Assembly (NCBI RefSeq): GCF_900103455.1
Contig: NZ_FNHI01000012.1
Span: 1 to 64,000 of the forward strand
DNA from: Streptomyces wuyuanensis
GTDB taxonomy: Bacteria > Actinomycetota > Actinomycetes > Streptomycetales > Streptomycetaceae
Length of the DNA: 64,000 nucleotides
Direction of reading: 5' to 3'
Part shown: piece after piece, positions 45,598 through 54,632 of the stretch
Position numbering within the stretch: position 1 is the stretch's first letter
Layout: each line of letters begins with the position of its first letter
Program-made: the position numbers and the translations under genes
Notes under the pieces: generated by a model
The model's database searches: none
Seen by the model: the letters and a program-made list of their open reading frames with translations, nothing else
Told to the model about the DNA's origin: nothing

Positions 45598-45873
45598 GTG
45601 TCTCCGTCTCTGCCCGACCCTGTGCTCCACGCGTTCGGAATGCACCTCCGGCGCATTCGCGAGGATCGCGGCATGACCTTGGAGGAGCTGGCAGCTCATA
45701 GCGACCTGAGCTTCCGCGGAGTGGTCTATATCGAGCACGGCCAGCGCAATCCAAGCTTGACGACCCTGATCAATCTTGCTCGCGGCCTGCACGTCCAACC
45801 TTCTCGTCTACTGGCCGTCTTCGATGTCGAGCAAGGGACATTCCCGGAGGCTGGAAGCCCGGCGCAAGATTGA
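45598..45873 (+). CDS. XRE-family HTH regulator
   Basis: A 91-residue single-domain protein from GTG 45598. The helix-turn-helix spans residues about 18-70: LRRIREDRGMTLEELAAHSD, then SFRGVVYIEHGQRNPSLTTL. No sensor domain follows. It lies upstream of the DISARM operon, separated by about 1.3 kb of decayed DNA, and next to the IS3 orfA start. It might be a restriction-modification controller-type regulator for the island, but I see no operator evidence. Confidence 0.75.
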   Translation: MSPSLPDPVLHAFGMHLRRIREDRGMTLEELAAHSDLSFRGVVYIEHGQRNPSLTTLINLARGLHVQPSRLLAVFDVEQGTFPEAGSPAQD

Positions 45874-46017
45874 GGCCAAAGACTCAAAAATTCCCGGCGG
45901 TAGCAGCGTGCCGGCGGCCCCAGGCATTGCGAAGGTCCCGGCCGTCTCGATCGGGGCCCCGCGATGTGCTGTCCTGCTACTGGATACCGAGGTCGTGCCC
46001 GCCCACGGCACCATGCC

Positions 46018-46122
46018 TCAGCCGATCGTCACGGTGACACTGGCACCGCTGCCAATCACGACCAGTGCCAACGTGATGGCGCCCACCACCACAAGGATGC
46101 TGATCAGGCGGTAGTCCGGCAC
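46018..46122 (-). CDS. Possible 34-residue hydrophobic peptide
   Basis: A GTG start at 46122 gives VPDYRLISILVVVGAITLAL, then VVIGSGASVTVTIG: one membrane helix and a polar tail. A GGAGGA box touches the start codon, so spacing is poor, but it overlaps the end of the preceding 23-residue frame and could be translated by coupling. Small hydrophobic peptides occur in toxin and defence loci. This is a weak call. Confidence 0.35.
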   Translation of the reverse strand: MPDYRLISILVVVGAITLALVVIGSGASVTVTIG

Positions 46123-46175
46123 TCCTCCATGATGGCGTACCGGACGGGCCGCCACCACTCCTTTCCCAGCTTCAT
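46104..46175 (-). CDS. Possible 23-residue peptide with strong ribosome binding site
   Basis: AAGGAGGTGAGGAGC precedes ATG 46175, one of the best ribosome binding sites in the window. The product MKLGKEWWRPVRYAIMEECR plus TTA is basic and aromatic. The next frame starts inside it, 19 bases before its stop. It may be a leader peptide or a real micropeptide. The strength of the start signal is the only evidence. Confidence 0.4.
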   Translation of the reverse strand: MKLGKEWWRPVRYAIMEECRTTA

Positions 46176-46317
46176 GCTCCTCACCTCCTTTGTTTTGAAG
46201 CTGAGTTGAGCATCCCAGCGGCGAGGGACCAGACTTCCAAGTCACTACGCTGTACTCCAAGATTGCACAGCGCGCTACAAGACGCTTTGGGGACAGGTCC
46301 ACTGGCCGGCCAGACCA

Positions 46318-46815
46318 GTGCTCGACTACCTGACGTGGCTGTACAAGCTCTACGAGGAAGCAGGCAAGCCGGGATCGGTGAAACTGGGCCGTGCCATCGG
46401 GTGTGCGCACACCACAGTCCTCAGTCTGCTCAAAGGGCCGCCGCCGGAGGACGACACGTACGCGTACCGCCTCATCGGGTACCTGGCGGAGAACCCGACG
46501 CAGAACTCCAAAGAGGAGTGGGACGGCGGCTGCCGTCACTGGCCCGGGAGCGTCACGTGGCGATTCGGTGCGGAGTACCGGGGCCGCCTGGCCTGCGACG
46601 CGTGCCGCCGTGATGATCCACCGGTAACGGCCACGCCCAGGGGGATCGAACCGCGGCCGCAGAGGATCGCGAGGCCCGCGCTGCCGTCGACGCCGCGGAA
46701 TTGGTGCGCCACCCGGAACACCGGGCCCAACCACCGTTGGATCCTGCGGAGCGGCGACACCGTGATCGGCTCCATGGAGTCGACCTACAGCGACGGCCTC
46801 CCGCTCCGGACGTAA
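46318..46815 (+). CDS. Possible HTH protein or remnant
   Basis: The frame opens at GTG 46318 with LDYLTWLYKLYEEAGKPGSV, then KLGRAIGCAHTTVLSLLKGP and DTYAYRLIGYLAEN. This resembles the short HTH segment at the N-terminus of many Streptomyces signalling proteins. After residue 65 the sequence becomes Arg/Pro-rich and unlike a folded domain, so the 165-residue frame may be a truncated gene running into non-coding DNA. Confidence 0.4.
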   Translation: MLDYLTWLYKLYEEAGKPGSVKLGRAIGCAHTTVLSLLKGPPPEDDTYAYRLIGYLAENPTQNSKEEWDGGCRHWPGSVTWRFGAEYRGRLACDACRRDDPPVTATPRGIEPRPQRIARPALPSTPRNWCATRNTGPNHRWILRSGDTVIGSMESTYSDGLPLRT

Positions 46816-47150
46816 CGGCTGGACCGGCTACCTCGGCACCCACCCCCGGCCCGCGCTGCAGGACCCGTGAGCAGGCACCAGCGGACCTGGCGGCGCGCTG
46901 GGTCCGGTTGGTCACCGCCGCACCGAGGCGCACCATCACCAGCGACTCCTGACCACCGTCAACGACCGGGGACTACCTGGGCACCTTGTAGGCCGCTTTG
47001 TCCATGCACGCAGGTTTCTGCTGTTCAAAATCATGGGAAACCGCTTGGCTTTCCGAGCTGTTGCTGTTCACCGTCTCCCAGGATCTGGGGCAGCCCTCAG
47101 GCTCGTGGCAGGATGCACAGGGAGCAGTAGGTGATCCAGGGGCGGAGAGT
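46816..47150. promoter_or_regulatory. Upstream region of the DISARM operon
   Basis: About 335 bases without a supported separate gene. The drmD frame is open back to 46998, but codon use there is poor. The AT-richer segment 47000-47080 is the most likely place for the DISARM promoter. I identify no operator. Confidence 0.45.
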
Positions 47151-50100
47151 ATGGCGCGGGTGGGTGTCGAAGAGCGTGACGAAGCGGACATGTTCACGCA
47201 CGATGCTACGGTGCCGGCCGTAGGACAGCTGGTCACCGTACGCAACCGTCAATGGGTGGCCACGGCGGTGGAGCGCTCCTCGATCACAGTCGAGCAGCCG
47301 GGCAGCCCACTACTCGCCGAAGCCCAGCACCTGGTCTCTCTGGTCTCCGTGGACGGTGACGCTGGCGACGAGGAGCTTCGCGTCCTGTGGGAGCTGGAGC
47401 CCGGTGCCACGGCTCGCGAGCAGCACGCCCTGCCCTCTCCGACTGCAGGGTTCGACGATCCGGCGAAGCTGGACGCCTTTCTGGACGCGGTGCGCTGGGG
47501 TGCGGTGGCGACGGCAGACAAGACGCTGTTGCAGGCGCCCTTCCGTTCCGGGGTCAAGCCGGAGGACTATCAGCTCGACCCAGTGGTGCGGGCGCTGCAG
47601 ATGCCGCGTACGAACCTGCTGATCGCGGACGACGTCGGCCTTGGAAAGACCATCGAAGCCGGTCTGGTGATGCAAGAGCTGAAGCTGCGGCACCGGGCCC
47701 GGACGATGCTGATCGTGTGCCCTGCGTCACTCACCCTGCAATGGCGCGATGAGATGCGGGACAAGTTCGGTCTCACCTTCAAGATCGTGGACGCGGAGCT
47801 GCTGAAGGAGCTGCGACGGTCACGCAGCCTGTACGAGAACCCGTGGAATCACTATCCGCGCTTGATCGTCTCGATCGACTGGCTCAAGCGCGAGCGGCCG
47901 CTGGCGCTACTGCGCTCGATCCTGCCGCCGGTGCCCCAGTACCCGCGGACCTTCGATCTGCTCGTGGTCGACGAGGTGCACACCTGCGCGCCCTCGGGCT
48001 CGGGGAGGTACGCGGTCGACTCTCAGCGCACGAACGCGATCAAGACTCTGGCCCCGCACACCGAGCACCGGCTGTTCCTCTCGGCCACCCCGCACAACGG
48101 CTACCTGGAATCCTTCACCGCACTGCTGGCACTGCTCGACAGCCACCGCTTCGCCCGCACGCTCAAGCCCTCGGAGGAGGCCAAGGCCCAGGTGATGGTG
48201 CGCAGGCTGAAGAGGGACCTGCCGCCGAACTGGGACGGCAGCCCGCGTTTCCCGGAGCGCGACCTCGACCATCCCCTGGAGGTCGCCTACGACTCCGCCA
48301 CCCGCGATGCCTACGCGAAGCTTGATCAGTACGCGCAGTCCCGCCGAGAGGCGGTCAACGGGCAGCTGACGCTGGCAGGCATAGCTCCGAGCCGCGCCGC
48401 GGACTTCGTCGTCACGCTCCTCAAGCGCCGCTTCCTGTCCAGCCCGAAGGCCTTCGCCAACACGGTGGAGGCCCATCTGCAGACGATGCTGGCCCGGGAG
48501 CGGCAGGACGAGCTCGAGCGGGATGGTGACTCCGGCGCGCACACGACGTCGGAGAAGATCCTGGTCAAGATGATCGAGCAGCTGGACGAGACGGCGGAGG
48601 ACGACACCGCCTTCGAGGAGGCCGCGCGGGAGGCCCTCACCACCGCCCGCCGGTTCGTCCCGCCGCTGTCCCCTGCCGAGAAGACCCTCCTGGAGGAGCT
48701 GCGCGACTGGGGGCTGCGCAACTCGGACAAGGCCGACGGTAAGTTCACCGCGTTCCTCGGCTGGCTGCGCAAGAACGTGCAGCGGAACGAGATGGGTGCC
48801 GACGGTGTGAAGGGCCGCTGGGACGGCGAGCGGGTCATCGTGTTCACCGAGTACCGCGACACGCAGCGCTGGCTGTACGAACGGCTGATCAGCGCCGGGA
48901 TCCCCCACGAGGCCATCGCCCAGCTCTACGGCGGCCAGGACCTTGACGAACGCGAGCGCGTCAAGAACGTCTTCCAGGACGACCTGGATGTCGACCCGGT
49001 GCGCATCCTGCTCGCTACCGACTCTGCGAGCGAGGGCATCAACCTGCAGAACCACTGCCATCGCGTGCTGCACTGGGAAATCCCGTGGAACCCCAACCGT
49101 CTCGAACAGCGCAACGGCCGAGTGGATCGGCACGGACAGACCGCCGCGAAGGTCGAGATCGTGCACTTCGTCCCCCAGGGCTGGGATCGGCAGCGTGAGG
49201 AGGACACCGGATTCACCGAAGGCACCCTGGAGGACGCGATGGCGTTCCTCGGCGTCGCGGTCCGCAAGGTCGAACAGATCCGCACCGACCTCGGCAGCGC
49301 CGGAGACGTGATCGCCAGCCAGGTTGAGCAGAAGATGCTCGGCAGGCGCTCCAGCTGGCAGACCACCGACCGGGAGATCCAGCGCCGAGCCGGTAAGGCC
49401 GTACTGAAGATCGAACGGGATCTGGCGCACGACCTGCAGCAGGCCCAGGACCAGCTCACCTGGACCCGCACCGAGCTGAACCTGAGCCCGCAGACGATCG
49501 AGCGGGTGGTGCGCACCGCGCTGCGGCTGGCCCACAACAAGGACTTGATCGACATGCCGTCGCCCAAGAAGGTTGCTGCGCGCTGCTTCAGGCTTCCGGA
49601 ACTCAAGGGAGATTGGGCGCAGGCCCGCAACAACGGCCTGCGGCACCCGGTGAGCGGCAAGGAGCGCCCGGTAACCTTCGACCAGGACTACGCTGGTCGC
49701 ACCGACGTCGTGCTGCTGCACCTGAACCATCCCCTGGTCGACCTGTGCCTGCGCCTGCTGCGCGCCGAACTGTGGTCCCAGGGCGAGCACGGCGACCACC
49801 TGACCCGGGTCACCGCCCGCGTCGTCCCCGGTGACCTGCTGCGCAGCCCGGCGGTAATTGCACACGGCCGTGTCGTGATCACCGGAAACCGCGGCGTGCG
49901 CCTGCACGAGCAGATCGCCCTGGCCGGTGGACTGATCGAGCACGGCAAGCTGGCCGTGGAGAAGGACTCCGACGTCCTGGAGCGCTGGCTCGCCGCCGCG
50001 TCGCAGGACGCACCACCGCCCGAGCTCCTCGACCGGCTCGCCGGACTGTGGGGGGCACTGGAGGCACCCCTCGGCAAGGCACTGGCGGTCGAGTCCAACA

Positions 50101-50453
50101 AAATCGTACGCAAGCAGCGCAAGGCCCTGGCCAAGCGCTGCGAAGAGGACGTCAAGGCGATGCAGACGGTGTTGACCGAACTGGAACGCAACATCCGCGA
50201 ATCCCTGGACTCCAGCCCGCAGTGGCAGCAGATCTCTCTGCTCACCGTCGACCCGGAGCGCGAGCAACTCAAAAAGGACCACACGGAATTGGAGGCACGC
50301 CTCGCGGCCATCCCCGCACAGCGCGACTCGGAGGCCGCTGCCCTGCGCCACCGCTACGCCGACCCGGTCGCCCGCCGCTTCCCCGCCGCGGTCACCTTCC
50401 TTGTCCCCGCCTCCTTGACCGTAAGCGCTACCGCACACCAGGCAGGCCGCTGA
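47151..50453 (+). CDS. drmD: DISARM SNF2-like helicase DrmD
   Basis: An 1100-residue protein from ATG 47151, with GGAG just upstream. The frame is open to 46998 but that extension looks non-coding. It is an SNF2/RapA-type ATPase. Walker A is DDVGLGKTIEAGLV (Lys166), and motif II is VVDEVHTCAP (DEVH 274-277). The C-terminal helicase lobe has LLATDSASEGINLQNHCHRV and motif VI QRNGRVDRHGQ. DrmD defines class 1 DISARM, where it joins DrmMI and the DrmABC core to restrict phage DNA. Its stop overlaps the drmMI ATG by one base (TGATG). Confidence 0.92.
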   Translation: MARVGVEERDEADMFTHDATVPAVGQLVTVRNRQWVATAVERSSITVEQPGSPLLAEAQHLVSLVSVDGDAGDEELRVLWELEPGATAREQHALPSPTAGFDDPAKLDAFLDAVRWGAVATADKTLLQAPFRSGVKPEDYQLDPVVRALQMPRTNLLIADDVGLGKTIEAGLVMQELKLRHRARTMLIVCPASLTLQWRDEMRDKFGLTFKIVDAELLKELRRSRSLYENPWNHYPRLIVSIDWLKRERPLALLRSILPPVPQYPRTFDLLVVDEVHTCAPSGSGRYAVDSQRTNAIKTLAPHTEHRLFLSATPHNGYLESFTALLALLDSHRFARTLKPSEEAKAQVMVRRLKRDLPPNWDGSPRFPERDLDHPLEVAYDSATRDAYAKLDQYAQSRREAVNGQLTLAGIAPSRAADFVVTLLKRRFLSSPKAFANTVEAHLQTMLARERQDELERDGDSGAHTTSEKILVKMIEQLDETAEDDTAFEEAAREALTTARRFVPPLSPAEKTLLEELRDWGLRNSDKADGKFTAFLGWLRKNVQRNEMGADGVKGRWDGERVIVFTEYRDTQRWLYERLISAGIPHEAIAQLYGGQDLDERERVKNVFQDDLDVDPVRILLATDSASEGINLQNHCHRVLHWEIPWNPNRLEQRNGRVDRHGQTAAKVEIVHFVPQGWDRQREEDTGFTEGTLEDAMAFLGVAVRKVEQIRTDLGSAGDVIASQVEQKMLGRRSSWQTTDREIQRRAGKAVLKIERDLAHDLQQAQDQLTWTRTELNLSPQTIERVVRTALRLAHNKDLIDMPSPKKVAARCFRLPELKGDWAQARNNGLRHPVSGKERPVTFDQDYAGRTDVVLLHLNHPLVDLCLRLLRAELWSQGEHGDHLTRVTARVVPGDLLRSPAVIAHGRVVITGNRGVRLHEQIALAGGLIEHGKLAVEKDSDVLERWLAAASQDAPPPELLDRLAGLWGALEAPLGKALAVESNKIVRKQRKALAKRCEEDVKAMQTVLTELERNIRESLDSSPQWQQISLLTVDPEREQLKKDHTELEARLAAIPAQRDSEAAALRHRYADPVARRFPAAVTFLVPASLTVSATAHQAGR

Positions 50454-53400
50454 TGCCAGCACGCACCCGCACCTCGAAACCCAAGCAGCAGACCCCGATC
50501 GAGCAGCACGGCGAGTGGCTCAACCTACTGCGCGCGGACGGCCCCTTCATCAGCGCGAAGATCCTCGCCGAGGCATTCCCGCAGGGCCTCGACGTCGTCG
50601 AAACCGCGATCCGGGCCCGCCTCCGGCAGGCGTGGGCCGAGCTTCAGGCCGCGCCGGAAACCCTGTGCTCCGCCTGGCAGAATCTCGTCCTGGATGAACT
50701 GCTCGACTACCGCGGGCAAGGGCTGCGCCAGGGCTCGATGCTGCCACGCGAACTCACCGAAGGCTCCGGCACCGTCCCCGACGCGCTGCTGATGGGCCCG
50801 GCCGACCCGACCAGCGGCCTGCCCGGCGTAGCCGAACGCGCCCTGATCTACCGCCGCCCCTGGGGCGAATCCCTCACCCGCGCCCGAAAGAGCCTGCCGT
50901 CACTGGTCGAGCAGGCTGCCGAACTGTGCCGACGGCGCGCCGTCCCCCTCGCGCTGCTCACCAACGGGCGCCTATGGGCCCTGGTCCACGCACGACCCTC
51001 GACGCCGACGTCCGTCGCCGTCTTCGACGCCGACCTCTGGTCCGAAGAGCCACTGCTACTGCGCGCCTTCGTCTCGCTGCTGGGAGCCCGCTGCGCCGCG
51101 ATCGCTCCAAAGGACCGCGACGGCAAGGACACCAACTCCCTGAGCGCCCTGTTCACCCGCACCGCCCAGGACACCACTGCCGTCACCAAGACTCTCGGCC
51201 GGCAGGTCCGCGCGGCCGTGGAACTCCTCATTGCCGAGCTCTCCCGCCGCGACCGCGAGGCCGGCGGCACGGTGCTGACGGACGTCGCCCCCCGCACCGT
51301 CTACCGCGCCGCCCTGACAGCCATGATGCGCGTCGTCTTCCTCCTCTACGCAGAGGAGCAGGCGCTACTGCCCGCCGACGACGAGCTGTACGCGGAGTCC
51401 TACTCGGTCACCAAGCTCTACGAGCGCCTCAACCAGGACGACGCCACCATCGCGGACCGAGAGTGGGCCGCCTGGCCCACCCTGCTCGCCACCTTCCGGG
51501 CCATCCACGGCGGCGCCCGCCACCCGGACATGTGGATCCCCGCGTACGGCGGATCACTGTTCGACCCGAGCAGGTTCCCGTGGCTGGAAAGGTTGAAGGT
51601 CAGCGACCGCGTCGTCTTCGCCATGCTCGAAGCGCTGATCATGCTCAAGCGCACCACCAGGACCGGCAAGAGCGCGCCACCGGAACGCCTCTCCTACAAG
51701 GGCCTCGACGTCGAACAGATCGGCCACGTCTACGAAGGCCTCCTCGAATACTCCGCCGTACGCCTCGACGAGACACACCTCGGACTCAAGGGCAAGTCCG
51801 GCAGCACCGCCAAGCTCGCCGACCTCGAAACCTGGCACGCCACCGGACGCCTCCAGGCCGAGGTAACCAAGCTCGCCGGACTGACAGACAAGCAGTTCAC
51901 CACCGCACTGGCCACCGAACCGACCGGGGAAGAGATCGGCCAGCTTGACGCGGCCTGCGACAATGACCCTGAACTTGCCGCCCGCGTCAGGCCGTTCTTC
52001 GGCCTGCTGCGCCCCGACCTGCGCGACGAGCCGGTCGTTCACCCCGCCGAGACGGTCATCGTCACCCAGGTCGGCGACCGACGCGACTCGGGCACGCACT
52101 ACACCCCGCGAGCCCTCGCCGAAGAGATCGTGCTCCACACCCTCGACCCACTCTGCTTCTCACCCGGCTCTCCGGACGGCATCCCGCGCCCCGCCGACGG
52201 CACCCAACCGGCCGAGTGGCGAGTACGGCCGGCCTCGGAACTCCTGGCGCTCAAAATCCTCGACCCCGCGATGGGCTCCGGAGCGTTCCTGGTCTCGGCG
52301 TGCCGGTACCTATCCGAACGGGTCGTCGAAGCATGGGACCGAGACGGAGTGCCGGAGACGGTCGCCGCGCGCCTGGGAGCACAGCTCGAGGACCGTGACG
52401 CCCTGCTCCTCGAAGCCCGCCGCATGGTCGCCGACCGCTGCCTGTACGGCGTCGACAAAGACGAGATGGCGGTGGAGCTCGCCAAGCTCTCGCTGTGGCT
52501 GGTCACCCTCGCCAAAGGCCGGCCCTTCAACTTCGTCGACCACGCACTGCGCTGCGGTGACTCCCTCATCGGCTGCCTCACGGTGGAACAGATTGAGGCC
52601 TTCCACCTCGTGCCCAGCGAAGGCCGGATGAAAATCCGCCTCACCGATGAGATCGACAGGGTCATCGGCCCGCGGTTGTCACAAGCTGCGGAACTGCGTC
52701 GTGAGATTGAGGAGCATGAGGTCTTCGACATCCGCGATGCGCGGCAGAAAGCGGCGAAGCTCGCCGAGGCGGAGTCCTTGACCGAACAGCTGAGGCTCGC
52801 TGCAGACGCTGTGGTAGCGGCGAAGCTGTCTACAGCGACGACTAAGTCCGAAGACGCATACAACGACCGTCTTGCTTTTATCGCTCCCCTTGTTGAACGG
52901 GCACTGCTGGGAGACGGTGAGGCAGCAGTCGAGTCCCGTTCCATCATCGATAATTGGCTCCTCGGTCCTAGCGGTGGACCGCGTACAGCTCCCTTGCGTC
53001 CACTGCACTGGCCCCTGGAGTTTCCTGAGCTTTTCGCCGCCCCTCTTCGGAACAAAGGTCACTTCGACGCTGTGGTGGGGAACCCTCCCTTCTCGGGCGG
53101 CAAGCTGCTTGGCAAGAGAATCGGGACCGATTCGCAAGCATATATTGGAGAAGTGATTTCACGGGGGTTCACTGCAGGTGGACGCGCTGACATAGTGGCC
53201 TACTTCCTGCTGCAAGAAACGTCATTGGTCCAGAGTGGGCGCGTGGGCATGATCGCAACCAAGACCATCGCGCAAAACGAGACCAGACAAGTCGGGCTTG
53301 ATCAAGTCATCGGCGGCGACACTTGCATTTATCGGGCCGTCAAGTCTCGAGCATGGCCGGGCGAGGCAGCCGTGCACGTTGCACTAGTCTGGGTTGGACA

Positions 53401-54565
53401 ATCCCGCGACCCTGAGCCGATTATTCTAGACAACCAAAGGGTCGATAGGATCGAAAATAGCCTGACCACTTCGGTGCGTACTGTTAGTGAGCCCCATAAG
53501 CTCATGCAGTTTGCGGGTCAATATTCACAGGGCTGCATCGTAAATGGCAAGGGGTTTTTGCTTACGCAAGAGGAGAGGCAGGATCTTATTGCGGAGGATG
53601 GTCGCAATAAAGAAGTCATCTTCCCGTACCTGATTAACGATGACGTAAACGGCCGTCCTGATTCGTCGGCAAGGCGCTGGGTGATTGACTTCACCGGCAT
53701 GAGTGAAGAGGAGGCACGCCGCTATCCCGGGGCTTTTGCCGTGCTTGACGAGAAGGTGCGTCCAGTGCGACAGCGCAGAAAGGCAGACGGAAGCTACCAA
53801 TTGCGCAATCAACTTCCAGTGCTCTGGTGGCTCTACGAAGAAGATCGCGCAGTTATGCGGAGAGCCATCGCTGATCACGACCGTGTCCTTGTCGTCGGCC
53901 GTCACAGCAAGTACGGTCTTCCAAGCATTGTGAAAAATGGTCAGGTCTTCTCAGACTCCATGGTGGTTTTCTATACGCCTGACCCTGCAGCGATGCTTGG
54001 GCTCTTGAGCAGCGCCTGGCACTTCAATTGGTGGACCGTAAAGGGTGAATCAACGCTGGAGACACGACTCCGCTACACCCCATCGAAGGGCTTTGATACC
54101 TTCCCCCAGCCGGATCTCACCGAGCGTATTGCCATTGCTGGTGAGGAGTTGGACACCTACCGCCGCCACGTCCAGTTGGCGCGCACGCCGCAGCTAGGCA
54201 TGACCGACCTTTACAATGAAGTCCACAATCCGGCGAATCACGACACCGACATTCAACGATTGCGCGAGATCCATGTCGAAATCGACGAGGCTGTTTCCGC
54301 GTCCTACCTCGCGCACCCTCTCGCAACACGATTCGGTTGGACTTCGCTCGCGCTGAACCACGGCTTCCACGAGACTGTCCACGGCCTGCGCTGGACCGTT
54401 GATCCTGACGTTCAGATCGAGATGAACCACCGTCTGCTCGAACTCAACCATGCCCTCTACGAAGACGAGGTTCGCCGCGGCCTCCACAGCAAGAAGAGTT
54501 CGGCAAAACCCAGGAAGGCCGCGGCCAGCAAGCCACCCCACGCTCCCGGGGACGTGCTCTGGTAG
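50453..54565 (+). CDS. drmMI: DISARM class 1 adenine methyltransferase DrmMI
   Basis: A 1370-residue protein from ATG 50453. SAM-binding motif I is DPAMGSGAFLVSACRY (Asp604), and the catalytic motif IV is GNPPFSGGK (NPPF 877-880), the gamma-class N6-adenine type. THYTPRALAEEIV before motif I is typical of Eco57I-like enzymes. The N-terminal 500 residues could hold a degenerate nuclease or structural region. The C-terminal 450 residues, probably target recognition, are encoded by visibly AT-richer DNA (about 52800-54300) than the rest, suggesting an exchanged specificity segment. It marks self DNA for the DISARM system. Confidence 0.9.
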   Translation: MPARTRTSKPKQQTPIEQHGEWLNLLRADGPFISAKILAEAFPQGLDVVETAIRARLRQAWAELQAAPETLCSAWQNLVLDELLDYRGQGLRQGSMLPRELTEGSGTVPDALLMGPADPTSGLPGVAERALIYRRPWGESLTRARKSLPSLVEQAAELCRRRAVPLALLTNGRLWALVHARPSTPTSVAVFDADLWSEEPLLLRAFVSLLGARCAAIAPKDRDGKDTNSLSALFTRTAQDTTAVTKTLGRQVRAAVELLIAELSRRDREAGGTVLTDVAPRTVYRAALTAMMRVVFLLYAEEQALLPADDELYAESYSVTKLYERLNQDDATIADREWAAWPTLLATFRAIHGGARHPDMWIPAYGGSLFDPSRFPWLERLKVSDRVVFAMLEALIMLKRTTRTGKSAPPERLSYKGLDVEQIGHVYEGLLEYSAVRLDETHLGLKGKSGSTAKLADLETWHATGRLQAEVTKLAGLTDKQFTTALATEPTGEEIGQLDAACDNDPELAARVRPFFGLLRPDLRDEPVVHPAETVIVTQVGDRRDSGTHYTPRALAEEIVLHTLDPLCFSPGSPDGIPRPADGTQPAEWRVRPASELLALKILDPAMGSGAFLVSACRYLSERVVEAWDRDGVPETVAARLGAQLEDRDALLLEARRMVADRCLYGVDKDEMAVELAKLSLWLVTLAKGRPFNFVDHALRCGDSLIGCLTVEQIEAFHLVPSEGRMKIRLTDEIDRVIGPRLSQAAELRREIEEHEVFDIRDARQKAAKLAEAESLTEQLRLAADAVVAAKLSTATTKSEDAYNDRLAFIAPLVERALLGDGEAAVESRSIIDNWLLGPSGGPRTAPLRPLHWPLEFPELFAAPLRNKGHFDAVVGNPPFSGGKLLGKRIGTDSQAYIGEVISRGFTAGGRADIVAYFLLQETSLVQSGRVGMIATKTIAQNETRQVGLDQVIGGDTCIYRAVKSRAWPGEAAVHVALVWVGQSRDPEPIILDNQRVDRIENSLTTSVRTVSEPHKLMQFAGQYSQGCIVNGKGFLLTQEERQDLIAEDGRNKEVIFPYLINDDVNGRPDSSARRWVIDFTGMSEEEARRYPGAFAVLDEKVRPVRQRRKADGSYQLRNQLPVLWWLYEEDRAVMRRAIADHDRVLVVGRHSKYGLPSIVKNGQVFSDSMVVFYTPDPAAMLGLLSSAWHFNWWTVKGESTLETRLRYTPSKGFDTFPQPDLTERIAIAGEELDTYRRHVQLARTPQLGMTDLYNEVHNPANHDTDIQRLREIHVEIDEAVSASYLAHPLATRFGWTSLALNHGFHETVHGLRWTVDPDVQIEMNHRLLELNHALYEDEVRRGLHSKKSSAKPRKAAASKPPHAPGDVLW

Positions 54566-54632
54566 CGGAGCCGCCTGCTGCTTGGCAGCGATCCGTCTGT
54601 CTTGTCAGTGCCGCGCCCTATCGTGGTGGTCC

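Larger units (their letters stand above)
45874..46317. other. Region with two possible small minus-strand peptides
   Basis: About 440 bases with no large gene. Two short minus-strand frames at 46018-46122 and 46104-46175, annotated separately, are the only candidates. An AT-rich stretch around 46190-46270 could be a divergent promoter serving them and the frame at 46318. Confidence 0.4.

Noticed and set aside
46998..47150. Longer N-terminus for DrmD from ATG 46998
   Set aside because: The extra 51 residues have poor codon bias and no conserved text, and ATG 47151 has a ribosome binding site.
50453..54565. BREX PglX or stand-alone type IIG restriction enzyme
   Set aside because: Neighbours are DrmD, DrmA, DrmB and DrmC, not PglZ, BrxC or BrxA. 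I saw no clear nuclease motif at the N-terminus.
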